A stretch of 64,000 bases of DNA from Paeniglutamicibacter terrestris (GTDB lineage Bacteria; Actinomycetota; Actinomycetes; Actinomycetales; Micrococcaceae): assembly GCF_012271785.1 (NCBI RefSeq), contig NZ_JAAWVT010000009.1, forward strand, positions 110,332-174,331. The letters run 5' to 3'. The position numbers and the translations under genes were made by a program. How positions within the stretch are numbered: position 1 is the first letter of the stretch; every line of letters starts with the position of its first letter. The notes beneath the pieces are model-generated. The model had not been told where the DNA came from. It searched no databases and was given only the letters and a program-made list of their open reading frames with translations. This document shows, piece after piece, positions 49,549 through 58,736 of this stretch.

Positions 49549-49598
49549 TTAGATGTCGTTTGATGTTATTTGGTGTTGTTTGTAAATGTATGATGACA
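49549..49598. repeat. 10-bp phased direct repeats in a divergent promoter region
   Basis: Five consecutive 10-base units: TTAGATGTCG, TTTGATGTTA, TTTGGTGTTG, TTTGTAAATG, TATGATGACA. The shared TTTGRTGTTR core recurs on the same face of the helix. The array sits between the LysM gene and the divergent plus-strand genes and could be an operator for a protein that binds in tandem. Confidence 0.55.
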
Positions 49599-49658
49599 CT
49601 TCATCTCCGAAGTTGCTAGGGGTAGGCGGGAGCGTTTTGTTGGATCTATGGTGTGCAC

Positions 49659-50207
49659 ATGAGATGGGAATCGCTCTTCGCCGACTTAGAAGCGCAATTC
49701 GCGGCCGCGGCTGCGCGCAACCAGATTAGTGAGGTCCAAGAAATCGTGCGGATCGAGCGCGCCCGCCAGACACTCATGCAGCGCCTGGCCAGTGCCGTGG
49801 GTGGCGACGTTGATCTGCAACTACTCGGTGGTGAACGGTTGGGCGGGCGGCTAGCGGGCATCGGCAAGGACTGGCTGATGCTCAACCGCGCGGGCACCGA
49901 GGAGCTAGTCCCGATCAACGCGGTGAGCTGGTGGACGGCCCGGGAGCGGACCCGGACGTTGGCGGAGCAAACGGAGAGCCGCGTGAAGTTTTCCCAGGCG
50001 CTACGCGTGCTGGTGCGCGACCGGGCGCGCGTCTCGGTTGGTGGCATCGACGGTCGCTTGCTGGCCAGCGGAACCCTCGACCAAGTCGGCCAGGACTTCG
50101 TGGAGGTGGCCTTGCACCCCCACGATGAATTCCGCCGAAGCCCCGCGGTCAACGGGCGGGTGAGTATTCCCTTTCACGCCATCGCCCGGGTGCGCAGCGG
50201 GTCATGA
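49659..50207 (+). CDS. Conserved actinobacterial hypothetical protein
   Basis: 182 residues from ATG 49659 (GTG 49653 is an alternative). It starts MRWESLFADLEAQFAAAAAR and has a helical first third, then beta-rich sections: GGDVDLQLLGGERLGGRLAG, IGKDWLMLNRAGTEELVPIN and VRDRARVSVGGIDGRLLASG. The repeated small-beta pattern looks like Sm/SH3-type barrels. No membrane segment or signal peptide is seen. It precedes the SAF-domain gene by 130 bases. Function unknown; conserved neighbours suggest an envelope role. Confidence 0.72.
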   Translation: MRWESLFADLEAQFAAAAARNQISEVQEIVRIERARQTLMQRLASAVGGDVDLQLLGGERLGGRLAGIGKDWLMLNRAGTEELVPINAVSWWTARERTRTLAEQTESRVKFSQALRVLVRDRARVSVGGIDGRLLASGTLDQVGQDFVEVALHPHDEFRRSPAVNGRVSIPFHAIARVRSGS

Positions 50208-50337
50208 GGCACCCGCGGCACCAGATGCAACAGCGTTGATATCCACAACCGCTCATCGGCCCCTTTTCAGGGCCGTGAGCGCGGCGTAGGGTGACCCCCA
50301 AGGGGCACCGGTGGGCATCGACCGAGGGGGAATTGGC

Positions 50338-50994
50338 ATGGGGAAGGCGAAGGACGCTGGCACACCGATGGCCCAAAGGTTGGGTAGACCCAGCTGGAAG
50401 GATCCGCGACTGCTACTGGGTATTCTGATCGTATTGGCATCCTGCGTCGGGGTCATTACGCTGGTCAGCACCATGGACCGCACTACCCCCATGTATGCGG
50501 CCAAGGCCGATATTTCCCTCGGCGAGGAAATTACTGCCGAGAAGCTTTTGGTGGTGAACGTGAAGCTTGATTCTCTGGAGGAACGCTACGTGCCTGCGGA
50601 CCCCGCGCTGCTGAAAGGCACACGTGCCAATAGCTTGGTCAGATCGGGACAGCTGGTGCCGCGCAGCGCGCTTGGCCTCTCGGACGGATCCAACCGGCGT
50701 CCGGTGTCCATCAACCTGCCAGATACCCTGCCGGCGGCCATCACCTCCGGTGCCCATGTTGATGTTTGGGTATCGCTGAAGGACCGGACCGCCAACGCCT
50801 TCGCCCCACCTTCGCTGCTATTACCCTCTGCCGAGGTCACGGCCCGCACCGAGCGTGCCACGGGATTCGGCGGCACCGATGGCACGCTGGTAGAGATTTT
50901 GGTGGTTGATGAATCGCTGGCCGATCTTTTGGAGGCGATGGCCAACGACGCTCGCATCACCGTGGTCTTTAACCCGCAAGCCAGTGCCTCGTGA
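50338..50994 (+). CDS. SAF-domain membrane protein (CpaB/RcpC-like)
   Basis: 218 residues from ATG 50338, with GAGGGGG about 7 bases upstream; an upstream GTG at 50311 is less likely. One membrane helix (LLLGILIVLASCVGVITLV) is followed by a SAF domain: MYAAKADISLGEEITAEKLL, LLKGTRANSLVRSGQLVPRS. SAF proteins of this kind (CpaB, RcpC) line the outer part of Flp/Tad pilus machines. It overlaps by 4 bases with a MinD/CpaE-like gene, the expected Tad partner, but no other Tad gene follows here. Confidence 0.78.
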   Translation: MGKAKDAGTPMAQRLGRPSWKDPRLLLGILIVLASCVGVITLVSTMDRTTPMYAAKADISLGEEITAEKLLVVNVKLDSLEERYVPADPALLKGTRANSLVRSGQLVPRSALGLSDGSNRRPVSINLPDTLPAAITSGAHVDVWVSLKDRTANAFAPPSLLLPSAEVTARTERATGFGGTDGTLVEILVVDESLADLLEAMANDARITVVFNPQASAS

Positions 50995-52241
50995 GTATCT
51001 CGGTGGTGGTCCATGGCGACGACGGCGCGGTCATTGAGCGATTAGAACGTCACCGCGGCGCGCTCACGGTCGCCCGCAGTTGCACCGAAATGTCCGAAAC
51101 TATCGCCCTCTGTGAAACCGGGCTGGCCGATGCGGTCATCCTGGCCGGGGACCCCGCTCTGGTGGAGACGGCCGACATTGATGCCATGGCCGAGCGCGGG
51201 GTCCCGGTGGTGGTCTTGTGCGACGACGGCGCCCAGGGAGCCCGACTCGGCGCGGCCGGGGCCTACGTGGCAGCCGTCTCGATTAGCGCCGAAGACTTAG
51301 GCATTCTGGTCGCCCGGGCCAGGGCGGAACTTGGACACCGCGAACCCGGAGAAAATCCGGCCGCGGAACGAAAACCTGCGGCGCCGGCGTCCACGCACAA
51401 GGCCCGCGTGGTGGTGTTTTGGGGACCCGTCGGATCACCCGGACGGTCGTTGTTGGCGCTGAACTATGCGGTGGAGCGAGCCCTAGGGGGAAAAGATGTG
51501 GTGTTGCTGGATGCCGATACCTACGGAGCCTCCCAGGCCGTGCAGCTAGGGCTGCTCGATGAGGCGGCCGGGATCGCCCAGATGTGCCGGATCGTTGATG
51601 CCGGGCGATTTGATGCGCGGACTCTGGAACGCATCTGCGCGCCCGTGGTGATTGCCGGCGCCCGCATGCGGGTGGCCACCGGGTTGCCGCGCGCCAGCCG
51701 GTGGCCAGAGCTGCGTCCCACGGCCTTACGCCGCGCGGTGATGGCACTGCAGGAGATCTGCGACGACATCGTGATCGATGTTGCTGCTCCCGTGGAACTT
51801 GATGAGGAACTGACCTTTGATACCGCGGCCCCGCAACGCAATGGTGTCACGGCCGCCATGCTGCGAATAGCCGATGAGATTTATGCCGTGGGTACGGCCA
51901 GCAGCATCGGGGTACCGCGGTTGGTGCGCGCCCTAGAAGAAATGCATGAGGTGCTCGGCGATGTGGATACCAAGGTCTTGTTTAATAGAGTCTCGGCCGC
52001 CAACGTGGGGGCCTCGCCGCGCACGGCACTGGCCGAGACCTGGGCCCGGTTTGGGCCGAAAGTTCCCATTGCCGGATACCTGCCACAGGACGCGCCGGCG
52101 GTCGATGCGGCGTTGTTGGCGGGCAGCGCGCTAGCAGAGATAGCTCCGAATTCGCAGCTGCGTCTGGCCATCTCTGCCCTTGCGGGGCAGCATCCGCGGT
52201 CGAAAATGCCGATCTTGCGCCGATTCTCCCGCTCGATGTGA
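50991..52241 (+). CDS. MinD/CpaE-like ATPase-fold protein with a degenerate P-loop
   Basis: 416 residues from GTG 50991 (GTGA overlap with the SAF gene). The N-terminal 110 residues resemble a receiver-like domain (ADAVILAGDPALVETADIDA). The ParA/MinD-type domain follows: VVVFWGPVGSPGRSLLALNY at the P-loop (145-153), KDVVLLDADTYGASQAVQLG and DDIVIDVAAP. The P-loop reads GPVGSPGRS where family members have Gly-Lys-Thr/Ser; Lys is replaced by Arg. ATP hydrolysis may be lost or altered. Tad systems use CpaE/TadZ for pilus placement, and this may be a divergent relative. Confidence 0.78.
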   Translation: MSISVVVHGDDGAVIERLERHRGALTVARSCTEMSETIALCETGLADAVILAGDPALVETADIDAMAERGVPVVVLCDDGAQGARLGAAGAYVAAVSISAEDLGILVARARAELGHREPGENPAAERKPAAPASTHKARVVVFWGPVGSPGRSLLALNYAVERALGGKDVVLLDADTYGASQAVQLGLLDEAAGIAQMCRIVDAGRFDARTLERICAPVVIAGARMRVATGLPRASRWPELRPTALRRAVMALQEICDDIVIDVAAPVELDEELTFDTAAPQRNGVTAAMLRIADEIYAVGTASSIGVPRLVRALEEMHEVLGDVDTKVLFNRVSAANVGASPRTALAETWARFGPKVPIAGYLPQDAPAVDAALLAGSALAEIAPNSQLRLAISALAGQHPRSKMPILRRFSRSM

Positions 52242-52324
52242 CGTCCGTAACCGGGCGGGATAGTGTTGTAACACAAGCAGTGCGCAATGACGCGCAAAGC
52301 ACTTCAAACCACGGAGGCGTTCTT

Positions 52325-55300
52325 TTGAACTCGTCGGAGTCCAGCATGTCCGAAACATTCATCGCTGAGATACTCACGCCCACATTGGTCGGCACCTACT
52401 ATGCGCAATTGGCACCGGAAGATGCTGCGTCCTACACCCCGGCGCAATTGCACGCTCGGGTGGCGGCACACCTCACCGCCGGCTGGCAACGGCAGGCGAA
52501 AACCGCCCGTGTCGCGGTGTCTCGACATGATGGAGTCAGCCTCGTTTACGTGGTCACAGACGACATGCCGTTTTTGGTGGACTCGGTCACCGCCGAGATC
52601 GTGCGCCAGAAGCAGGCCATCAACGTCGTGGTGCACCCCACCTTCCTCGTGGGCAGGGACAGCGTTGATGGACACATCACCTCCTTTGACTCCGTGGCTG
52701 CCAACGAACACATCGCCAGCGGTGACACCGCCGCGCTCCCGGATATCTCCGCGTTGGTGGCCCGCAGCCGCGACACGGCCATCGAATCCTGGATTTCGGT
52801 GGAGCTGGGCGGAGAACCCAGCGACGAGGCACTGGCCGCACTTGTCGCGGGCCTGGAACGGATCCTGCGCGATGTGCGTGCGGCGGTTGATGACTGGCCA
52901 GCGATGCGCAACAAGGCCCACGAGATTGCCGATTCGCTGAGCACCGTCACCGGTGCCGGTGAGATCCCGGACCTCGACGGTGCCGTTGACTTGCTGCACT
53001 GGTTGGACAACGGGAACTTCACTTTCCTGGGGTACCGCGAATACGACTTGATCACCGAAAACCACGAAGATGTGCTGCGCTTGCAGGTTGAATCGGGTCT
53101 GGGGCTCATGCGCAATACCGAATCGGCCAGCGGGCTTCAGCACCTGACCAAGCGCGGCCGGGCCATGGCCCGTGACAAGCGCGCCTTGGTGATCACCAAG
53201 GCCAACTCCCGCTCGACGGTGCACCGCGGGGTCTACCTGGACTACGTGGGTGTTAAGCGTTTTGACGCGGCGGGCAACGTCAACGGTGAACGTCGTTTCA
53301 TCGGGCTCTTCGCTTCGAGCGTTTACACCTCCTCGGTGCGCAGCGTCCCGGTGGTCAAAGACAAGGTCGCCGCGGTGCTCCAGCGTGCCGGATTCGCCCC
53401 GGACTCGCACTCCGGCAAGGACATCGTCACCATCTTGGAGACTTACCCGCGCGACGAGCTCTTCCAGATCTCCGTGGAGGATTTGACCGATACGGTGCTG
53501 GGCATCTTGCGCCTGCAGGAACGCCGCCGCACCTCCCTCTTCTTGCGACCGGACGTCTACGGGCGCTTTATGTCGGCGATCGTCTACCTGCCGCGTGACC
53601 GTTTCACCACCGGGGTACGCCTGCGCATCGAGAAGGAACTTTCGGCCGCCTTCAACGCGGAGTCGATGGACTTCGAAACACGCATGAGCGAATCCTCGCT
53701 GGTCCGTTTGTTCTACCGAATCCGCCTCCAGCGCCACGGGCTGACCCCCGTGGTTGATCGCGCGGCGCTCGAAACGCGCTTGGTCGCAGCGGTGCGTTCC
53801 TGGTCCGAGGGGATCGGCATGGCCGCCAACGAACGCTACGGGGCACTGAAGGGTGCCGAAGTGGCTTCCGGCTGGGCCGAGGCCTTCCCCGCCACCTACC
53901 GCGTAGATTTTGAGGTCGAAGACGCGCTGGCCGACATCGAGCGCTTTGGCCAGTACAAGGAGCCCGACCAGCAGGGCCCGGTGGTCCAGTTTGCCGTCCC
54001 CGACGAGGACATCGATTCCGAGGTTAACGCCCGGATGAAGCTGTACCTCACGGCGCCGCTCTCACTGTCCAAGATCCTTCCGGTACTCCAGCACCTGGGC
54101 CTGGAAGTGGTGGAGGAACGGCCCTTCGCCATCACCCCGGCCGACGCCGAACCGCGCTACCTCTACGATCTGGGGCTGAAATTCCCGGCGGGCATTGACC
54201 CGCTTCAGGCAGCCCCACTGCTCGGCGAGGCCTACTCCGCGGTGGTGAGAGGCAAGGCCGAATCGGACACCATGAACCGATTGGTGCTCCTGGAGGCAGT
54301 TTCCTGGCAACAGGTAGCGCTGCTGCGGGCCTACTCCCGGTACCTGCATCAGCTGGGGGTATCAAACTCCTACGCGTTCATCTCCGACACCCTGGTGGCC
54401 AACCCGGATGTCACCCGCGGAATCATCGCTCTCTTCGAGGGAACCTTCGACCCTAAGCTGAGCGCCGAGCAGTCGGCGGCGGCCATCGCGAACGCCCAGG
54501 CAATTCTCGAGGAGTCCTTGGAAAAGGTCCCGACGTTGGATGCCGATAAGTTGCTGCGCCGCTTTGTGAACCTCATCGAGTCCACCCTACGCACCAACTA
54601 CTTCACCGATCCCGCGGCGCTGGCCTTCAAGTTGTCCCCGCGCACCATTGATGATGCTCCCTTCCCGCGGCCCAAGTACGAAATCTGGGTCTGCTCCCCG
54701 CGCCTCGAGGGTGTGCACCTGCGCTTCGGCGAGGTGGCCCGCGGTGGTTTGCGTTGGAGTGATCGTCGTGAAGACTTCCGCACCGAGGTTTTGGGTCTGG
54801 TCAAGGCGCAGATGGTGAAAAACGCCGTCATCGTTCCCACCGGGGCGAAGGGTGGCTTCTTTGCCAAGCAGCTGCCCAATCCCGGTGAAGACCGTGTGGC
54901 CTGGATGGAAGAAGGCAAGGCAGCCTACCGAATCTTCATTCGTTCGCTGCTGGAGATCACCGACAATTTGGTCGCCGATGAAAACGGCGAACGCGTGGTG
55001 CCACCGGCCAACGTGGTCCGCCTGGACGGGGATGACACCTACCTGGTGGTGGCCGCCGATAAGGGCACGGCGTCCTTCTCCGACATCGCCAACGAGATCT
55101 CCGCTGACCGTGGACACTGGCTCGGTGACGCCTTCGCTTCCGGCGGCTCGGTGGGATATGACCACAAGGCCATGGGCATCACCGCCCGCGGTGCCTGGGA
55201 ATCGGTGAAGCGCCACTTCACCGAATTCGGCGTCGACACCCAGACCCAGCCCTTTACCGCCGTGGCGGTGGGCGATATGTCCGGGGATGTGTTTGGCAAC

Positions 55301-57160
55301 GGCATGCAACGTACGCGCACCATCGGACTGTTGGCGGCCTTTGACCACCGCGATATCTTCCTGGATCCCACCCCGGATTCTTCCGCAGCATTTGATGAAC
55401 GTCAGCGCCTCTTTGAGCTGCCGCGTTCTTCCTGGGCCGACTACAACAGGGAGTTGATTTCCGCCGGTGGTGGAGTCTTCTCCCGTTCGTTGAAGTCCAT
55501 TCCGATTTCCCCCGAGGTCCGCAACGTCCTGGGACTGGGCAGCACCGTGAGCACCATGGCCCCGAACGAGCTGTTGCGCGCCATCCTCGGTGCGCCCGTT
55601 GACCTGCTGTACAACGGCGGCATCGGCACCTATGTGAAGGCCAGCGACGAGTCCCACGCCGAGGTGGGGGACCGCGCGAACGATGCCATCCGGGTGGATG
55701 GTCATCAGGTACGGGCCCGCGTGATTGGCGAGGGCGGAAACCTGGGCATGACCCAGCGTGGGCGTATCGAAGCGGCGCTGCATGGGGTCATCCTGAACAC
55801 CGACGCCATCGATAACTCCGCCGGTGTTGACTGCTCGGACCACGAGGTGAACATCAAGATTTTCGTGGACCGCATGGTCGTTGCCGGCAAGCTGGCTGCG
55901 GGGGAGCGTGCAGACTTCCTGCACTCGATGACCGACGAGGTCGCCCGCCTGGTCCTTAAAACCAACTATGACCAGAACGTCCTGTTGGTCACCGACAAGC
56001 AGGAACTCGCCGCCATGTCACCGGCCTACGAACGGCTGATGGACTGGCTCGAGGAGCACGCGGAGTTGGACCGTGCCCTGGAGTTCCTGCCCTCCACCGA
56101 GGTGCTCGAGGAGCGGCTGAGTAGCGGCGGCTCGCTGACCACCCCGGAGCTGTCGGTGCTGGTCGCCTACGCGAAGATCCAGTTGGCCGGGGCACTGGCG
56201 CTCTCGGATCTTCCCGATGACCCGTATTTTGCGCAGACACTGCGCAATTACTTCCCCACGCAGTTGGCCGAGCGTTTTGGCGCGGAACTCGATTCCCACC
56301 CCTTGCGCCGCGAAATCATCGCCACGGTCGTGGCCAACGACATGGTGAACATCGGAGGCACCACCTACGCCTTCCGTGTGATGGAGGAGACCGGGGCCTC
56401 GGAGTCCCAGGTGGCCAAGGCCTTTGTGGCGCTGCGCGAGATCTACATGCTTGATGAGCAGATCGATGCGATCAACGCGCTTCCGGCCGCCTTCGACTCG
56501 GCGCACTGGTGCCGAGTGCACCTGGACCTGCGTCGTTTGTTGGATCGAGCCACCCGCTGGTACGTCCACCACGTGGATCGCGAACGCGGAGTCCAGGGGG
56601 CCATCGACGCGCTGGCCCCCACCGTGCAGTCACTGCGCCCGGGGATCGGGGAGCTACTGCGTGGCGCCGACGCCGAACGCGTGGCCGCGCTGGCCGCCGA
56701 GGGCAGGAGCTGGGGTCTGGGCGAAGCGCTGGCCGGGCGCTGGTCCGAGCAGTTCGAATCATTTGTGCTGCTGGACATTGCCGAGCTGGCCACCCGCACC
56801 GGTACCGAGCCCAGCGAACTGGCCAAGGTCTACTACGTGCTCTATGACCGGTTCGGCATTGACTCGCTCCTCGAACGGATCACCGCGCTGCCGCGTGATG
56901 ATCGGTGGAAGGCGCTGGCTCGCGCGGCCTTACGTGATGACCTGTACTCGACGGTCATCGACTTCACCCGGGACGTGGTCAGTGCCACGGATTCGAGCGA
57001 AGTTGATCCGGCGGCGCGTGTGAATACGTGGATGGAAGCGAACGCGGCTAATCTTGATCGTGCACAGAACATGTTCGCGGAAGTGAACCGGCTGGAACGC
57101 GATGATATGGCGTCACTGTCGGTAGCCCTGCGGCTGTTGCGTTCCATCGTACGGAGGTAA
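52325..57160 (+). CDS. Large NAD-specific glutamate dehydrogenase (180-kDa class)
   Basis: 1,611 residues from TTG 52325, which has GGAGG 7 bases upstream; ATG 52346 is an alternative. Only the L_180 class has this size. The catalytic core is in the last 60 percent: GVHLRFGEVARGGLRWSDRR, EVLGLVKAQMVKNAVIVPTG, AKGGFFAKQ, GGSVGYDHKAMGITARGAWE, VAVGDMSGDVFGNGMQRT. The N-terminal half holds regulatory ACT-like domains. It breaks down glutamate to 2-oxoglutarate and ammonia. In streptomycetes and mycobacteria, enzymes of this class are controlled by effectors such as amino acids or GarA. The PdtaS-like gene starts 4 bases after its stop. Confidence 0.94.
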   Translation: MNSSESSMSETFIAEILTPTLVGTYYAQLAPEDAASYTPAQLHARVAAHLTAGWQRQAKTARVAVSRHDGVSLVYVVTDDMPFLVDSVTAEIVRQKQAINVVVHPTFLVGRDSVDGHITSFDSVAANEHIASGDTAALPDISALVARSRDTAIESWISVELGGEPSDEALAALVAGLERILRDVRAAVDDWPAMRNKAHEIADSLSTVTGAGEIPDLDGAVDLLHWLDNGNFTFLGYREYDLITENHEDVLRLQVESGLGLMRNTESASGLQHLTKRGRAMARDKRALVITKANSRSTVHRGVYLDYVGVKRFDAAGNVNGERRFIGLFASSVYTSSVRSVPVVKDKVAAVLQRAGFAPDSHSGKDIVTILETYPRDELFQISVEDLTDTVLGILRLQERRRTSLFLRPDVYGRFMSAIVYLPRDRFTTGVRLRIEKELSAAFNAESMDFETRMSESSLVRLFYRIRLQRHGLTPVVDRAALETRLVAAVRSWSEGIGMAANERYGALKGAEVASGWAEAFPATYRVDFEVEDALADIERFGQYKEPDQQGPVVQFAVPDEDIDSEVNARMKLYLTAPLSLSKILPVLQHLGLEVVEERPFAITPADAEPRYLYDLGLKFPAGIDPLQAAPLLGEAYSAVVRGKAESDTMNRLVLLEAVSWQQVALLRAYSRYLHQLGVSNSYAFISDTLVANPDVTRGIIALFEGTFDPKLSAEQSAAAIANAQAILEESLEKVPTLDADKLLRRFVNLIESTLRTNYFTDPAALAFKLSPRTIDDAPFPRPKYEIWVCSPRLEGVHLRFGEVARGGLRWSDRREDFRTEVLGLVKAQMVKNAVIVPTGAKGGFFAKQLPNPGEDRVAWMEEGKAAYRIFIRSLLEITDNLVADENGERVVPPANVVRLDGDDTYLVVAADKGTASFSDIANEISADRGHWLGDAFASGGSVGYDHKAMGITARGAWESVKRHFTEFGVDTQTQPFTAVAVGDMSGDVFGNGMQRTRTIGLLAAFDHRDIFLDPTPDSSAAFDERQRLFELPRSSWADYNRELISAGGGVFSRSLKSIPISPEVRNVLGLGSTVSTMAPNELLRAILGAPVDLLYNGGIGTYVKASDESHAEVGDRANDAIRVDGHQVRARVIGEGGNLGMTQRGRIEAALHGVILNTDAIDNSAGVDCSDHEVNIKIFVDRMVVAGKLAAGERADFLHSMTDEVARLVLKTNYDQNVLLVTDKQELAAMSPAYERLMDWLEEHAELDRALEFLPSTEVLEERLSSGGSLTTPELSVLVAYAKIQLAGALALSDLPDDPYFAQTLRNYFPTQLAERFGAELDSHPLRREIIATVVANDMVNIGGTTYAFRVMEETGASESQVAKAFVALREIYMLDEQIDAINALPAAFDSAHWCRVHLDLRRLLDRATRWYVHHVDRERGVQGAIDALAPTVQSLRPGIGELLRGADAERVAALAAEGRSWGLGEALAGRWSEQFESFVLLDIAELATRTGTEPSELAKVYYVLYDRFGIDSLLERITALPRDDRWKALARAALRDDLYSTVIDFTRDVVSATDSSEVDPAARVNTWMEANAANLDRAQNMFAEVNRLERDDMASLSVALRLLRSIVRR

Positions 57161-57164
57161 ACCC

Positions 57165-58640
57165 TTGGCCATCTTCACTGACCAACTGCGAGAGACAGCG
57201 GATTTTGGTCCGGGAGATGAAGACTGGTTACACCTTTTGGTGGGGGACTGGCAGCTCGTCGCCGATCTAGCATTTGCGGATCTGGTGTTGTGGTTCCCGG
57301 TCCCCGGTGGGACGTACATGGCGCTTGCCCATGTACGTCCCTCCACCTCCCACACGGTCTTCCATACCGACTTTGTGGGGGAGCGGATCCGTAAGGATCT
57401 TAAACCCCTGGTGGATGCCGCCTGGCAGTCGCAGGATATCGTGCGTTCGGATGCCGGAGACACGAGCGCCGGGGAGCACTCGATGCTCATCGAGGCGGTG
57501 CCGATGGTCCGCAATGGGCGGACCTTGGCGGTGCTCTCGGTGCACGTTGACCTTGCCGGGACGCGGATGCCATCGCAGATGGAATTAACCTACAAACAAT
57601 GCGCCGAGGACCTATTGCGCATGTGTACCCGTGGGCTGTGGCCGGACTTTGCGACGCCAACCGGTTCGCGGCGCGGCGCGCCGCGTGTGGGGGACGGCTT
57701 CATCCGCCTGGATGCCAAGGCCGTGGTGCAATATGCCAGCCCCAATGCCGTCTCCGCGTACCGTCGCCTGGGCGCGGCACCAACGCTCGAGGGTAAGTCG
57801 CTCTCCGAGGCGACCATGGCGCTGGTCAAGGACCGCAGAATGACCGATGAGGCGCTGCCCCTGGTGGTCTCGGGCAAGATGCCGTGGCGCACCGAGATTG
57901 AGTCGATGGGGGTGACCCTGTCCCTGCGCTCGATTCCGTTGCGTAACTCCAAGGGCCGCTATGGTGCCCTGGTCTTGTGTCGCGATGTCAGTGAGCTACG
58001 TCGGCGGGAAAAGGAGCTGGTGTCCAAGGACGCCACGATTCGCGAGATTCACCACCGGGTGAAGAACAACCTGCAGACGGTAGCTGCCTTGCTGCGTATG
58101 CAGTCACGCCGCATGAAATCCGAGGAGGGGCGGCAGGGCCTGGATCAGGCCATGCGTCGAGTCGCCACGATTGCCGCGGTCCACGAGACGCTCTCGCAGG
58201 GTTTGAGTGAGAGCGTGGACTTTGATGAATTGATTGATCGGCAATTCCGGATGATTGTGGAGATCGCCTCACCGGGGCAGCACGTGACCACCGAACGGAC
58301 GGGTTCCTTCGGCCAGTTGCCGGCCGAACTTGCCACCCCGCTCTCCCTGGTCATCAACGAGTTGGTAACCAATGCCGTGGAACACGGTCTGGTTGACCGC
58401 GATGGGACGGTGGGACTAGATGCCGAGCGCCGGCGTAATGCCGGAGGCGAGGACATCCTCATCGTCACCATCACCGATGACGGGGTGGGACTTCCCGCCG
58501 GTCCGCGGCAGGAAGGGCTAGGCCTGCAGATTGTTCGCACACTCGTCAGTAGCGAATTAAGCGGAAATATTGACTGGGAAGATCGCACCGGCCCCGGTAC
58601 TCGGGTGTTGATCGAGTTGCCGGTGTTAGCTAAGCGCTAG
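57165..58640 (+). CDS. PdtaS-like sensor histidine kinase
   Basis: 491 residues from TTG 57165, with GGAGG upstream in the end of the preceding gene. The GAF domain is at the N-terminus, a PAS domain in the middle (FIRLDAKAVVQYASPNAVSA), and a HisKA_2 kinase core at the C-terminus with EIHHRVKNNLQTVAALLRMQ (His296/297), NELVTNAVEHG and DDGVGLP. This is the layout of PdtaS (Rv3220c), a cytosolic kinase that phosphorylates the RNA-binding antiterminator PdtaR. No regulator gene lies next to it, as in mycobacteria. Coupling to glutamate dehydrogenase is notable. Confidence 0.88.
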   Translation: MAIFTDQLRETADFGPGDEDWLHLLVGDWQLVADLAFADLVLWFPVPGGTYMALAHVRPSTSHTVFHTDFVGERIRKDLKPLVDAAWQSQDIVRSDAGDTSAGEHSMLIEAVPMVRNGRTLAVLSVHVDLAGTRMPSQMELTYKQCAEDLLRMCTRGLWPDFATPTGSRRGAPRVGDGFIRLDAKAVVQYASPNAVSAYRRLGAAPTLEGKSLSEATMALVKDRRMTDEALPLVVSGKMPWRTEIESMGVTLSLRSIPLRNSKGRYGALVLCRDVSELRRREKELVSKDATIREIHHRVKNNLQTVAALLRMQSRRMKSEEGRQGLDQAMRRVATIAAVHETLSQGLSESVDFDELIDRQFRMIVEIASPGQHVTTERTGSFGQLPAELATPLSLVINELVTNAVEHGLVDRDGTVGLDAERRRNAGGEDILIVTITDDGVGLPAGPRQEGLGLQIVRTLVSSELSGNIDWEDRTGPGTRVLIELPVLAKR

Positions 58641-58672
58641 CTACCGCCCCGGATTAGACGGGAAATAGAAAA

Positions 58673-58724
58673 AGCGAAGGGCGGTGTGCGGATTTCTTGT
58701 GAAATCCGCACACCGCCCTTCGCT
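58673..58724. terminator. Perfect 24-bp hairpin between convergent genes
   Basis: Arms 58673-58696 and 58701-58724 (starting AGCGAAGGGCGG) pair perfectly around a 4-base loop. On the minus strand the stem is followed by TTTTCTATTTCC, so it ends the transglycosylase gene; the plus strand has no T-run. Confidence 0.85.
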
Positions 58725-58736
58725 ATTCGGCGGGTG

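Noticed and set aside
54587..55924. A 445-residue minus-strand open frame
   Set aside because: It lies opposite the conserved catalytic core of the glutamate dehydrogenase.
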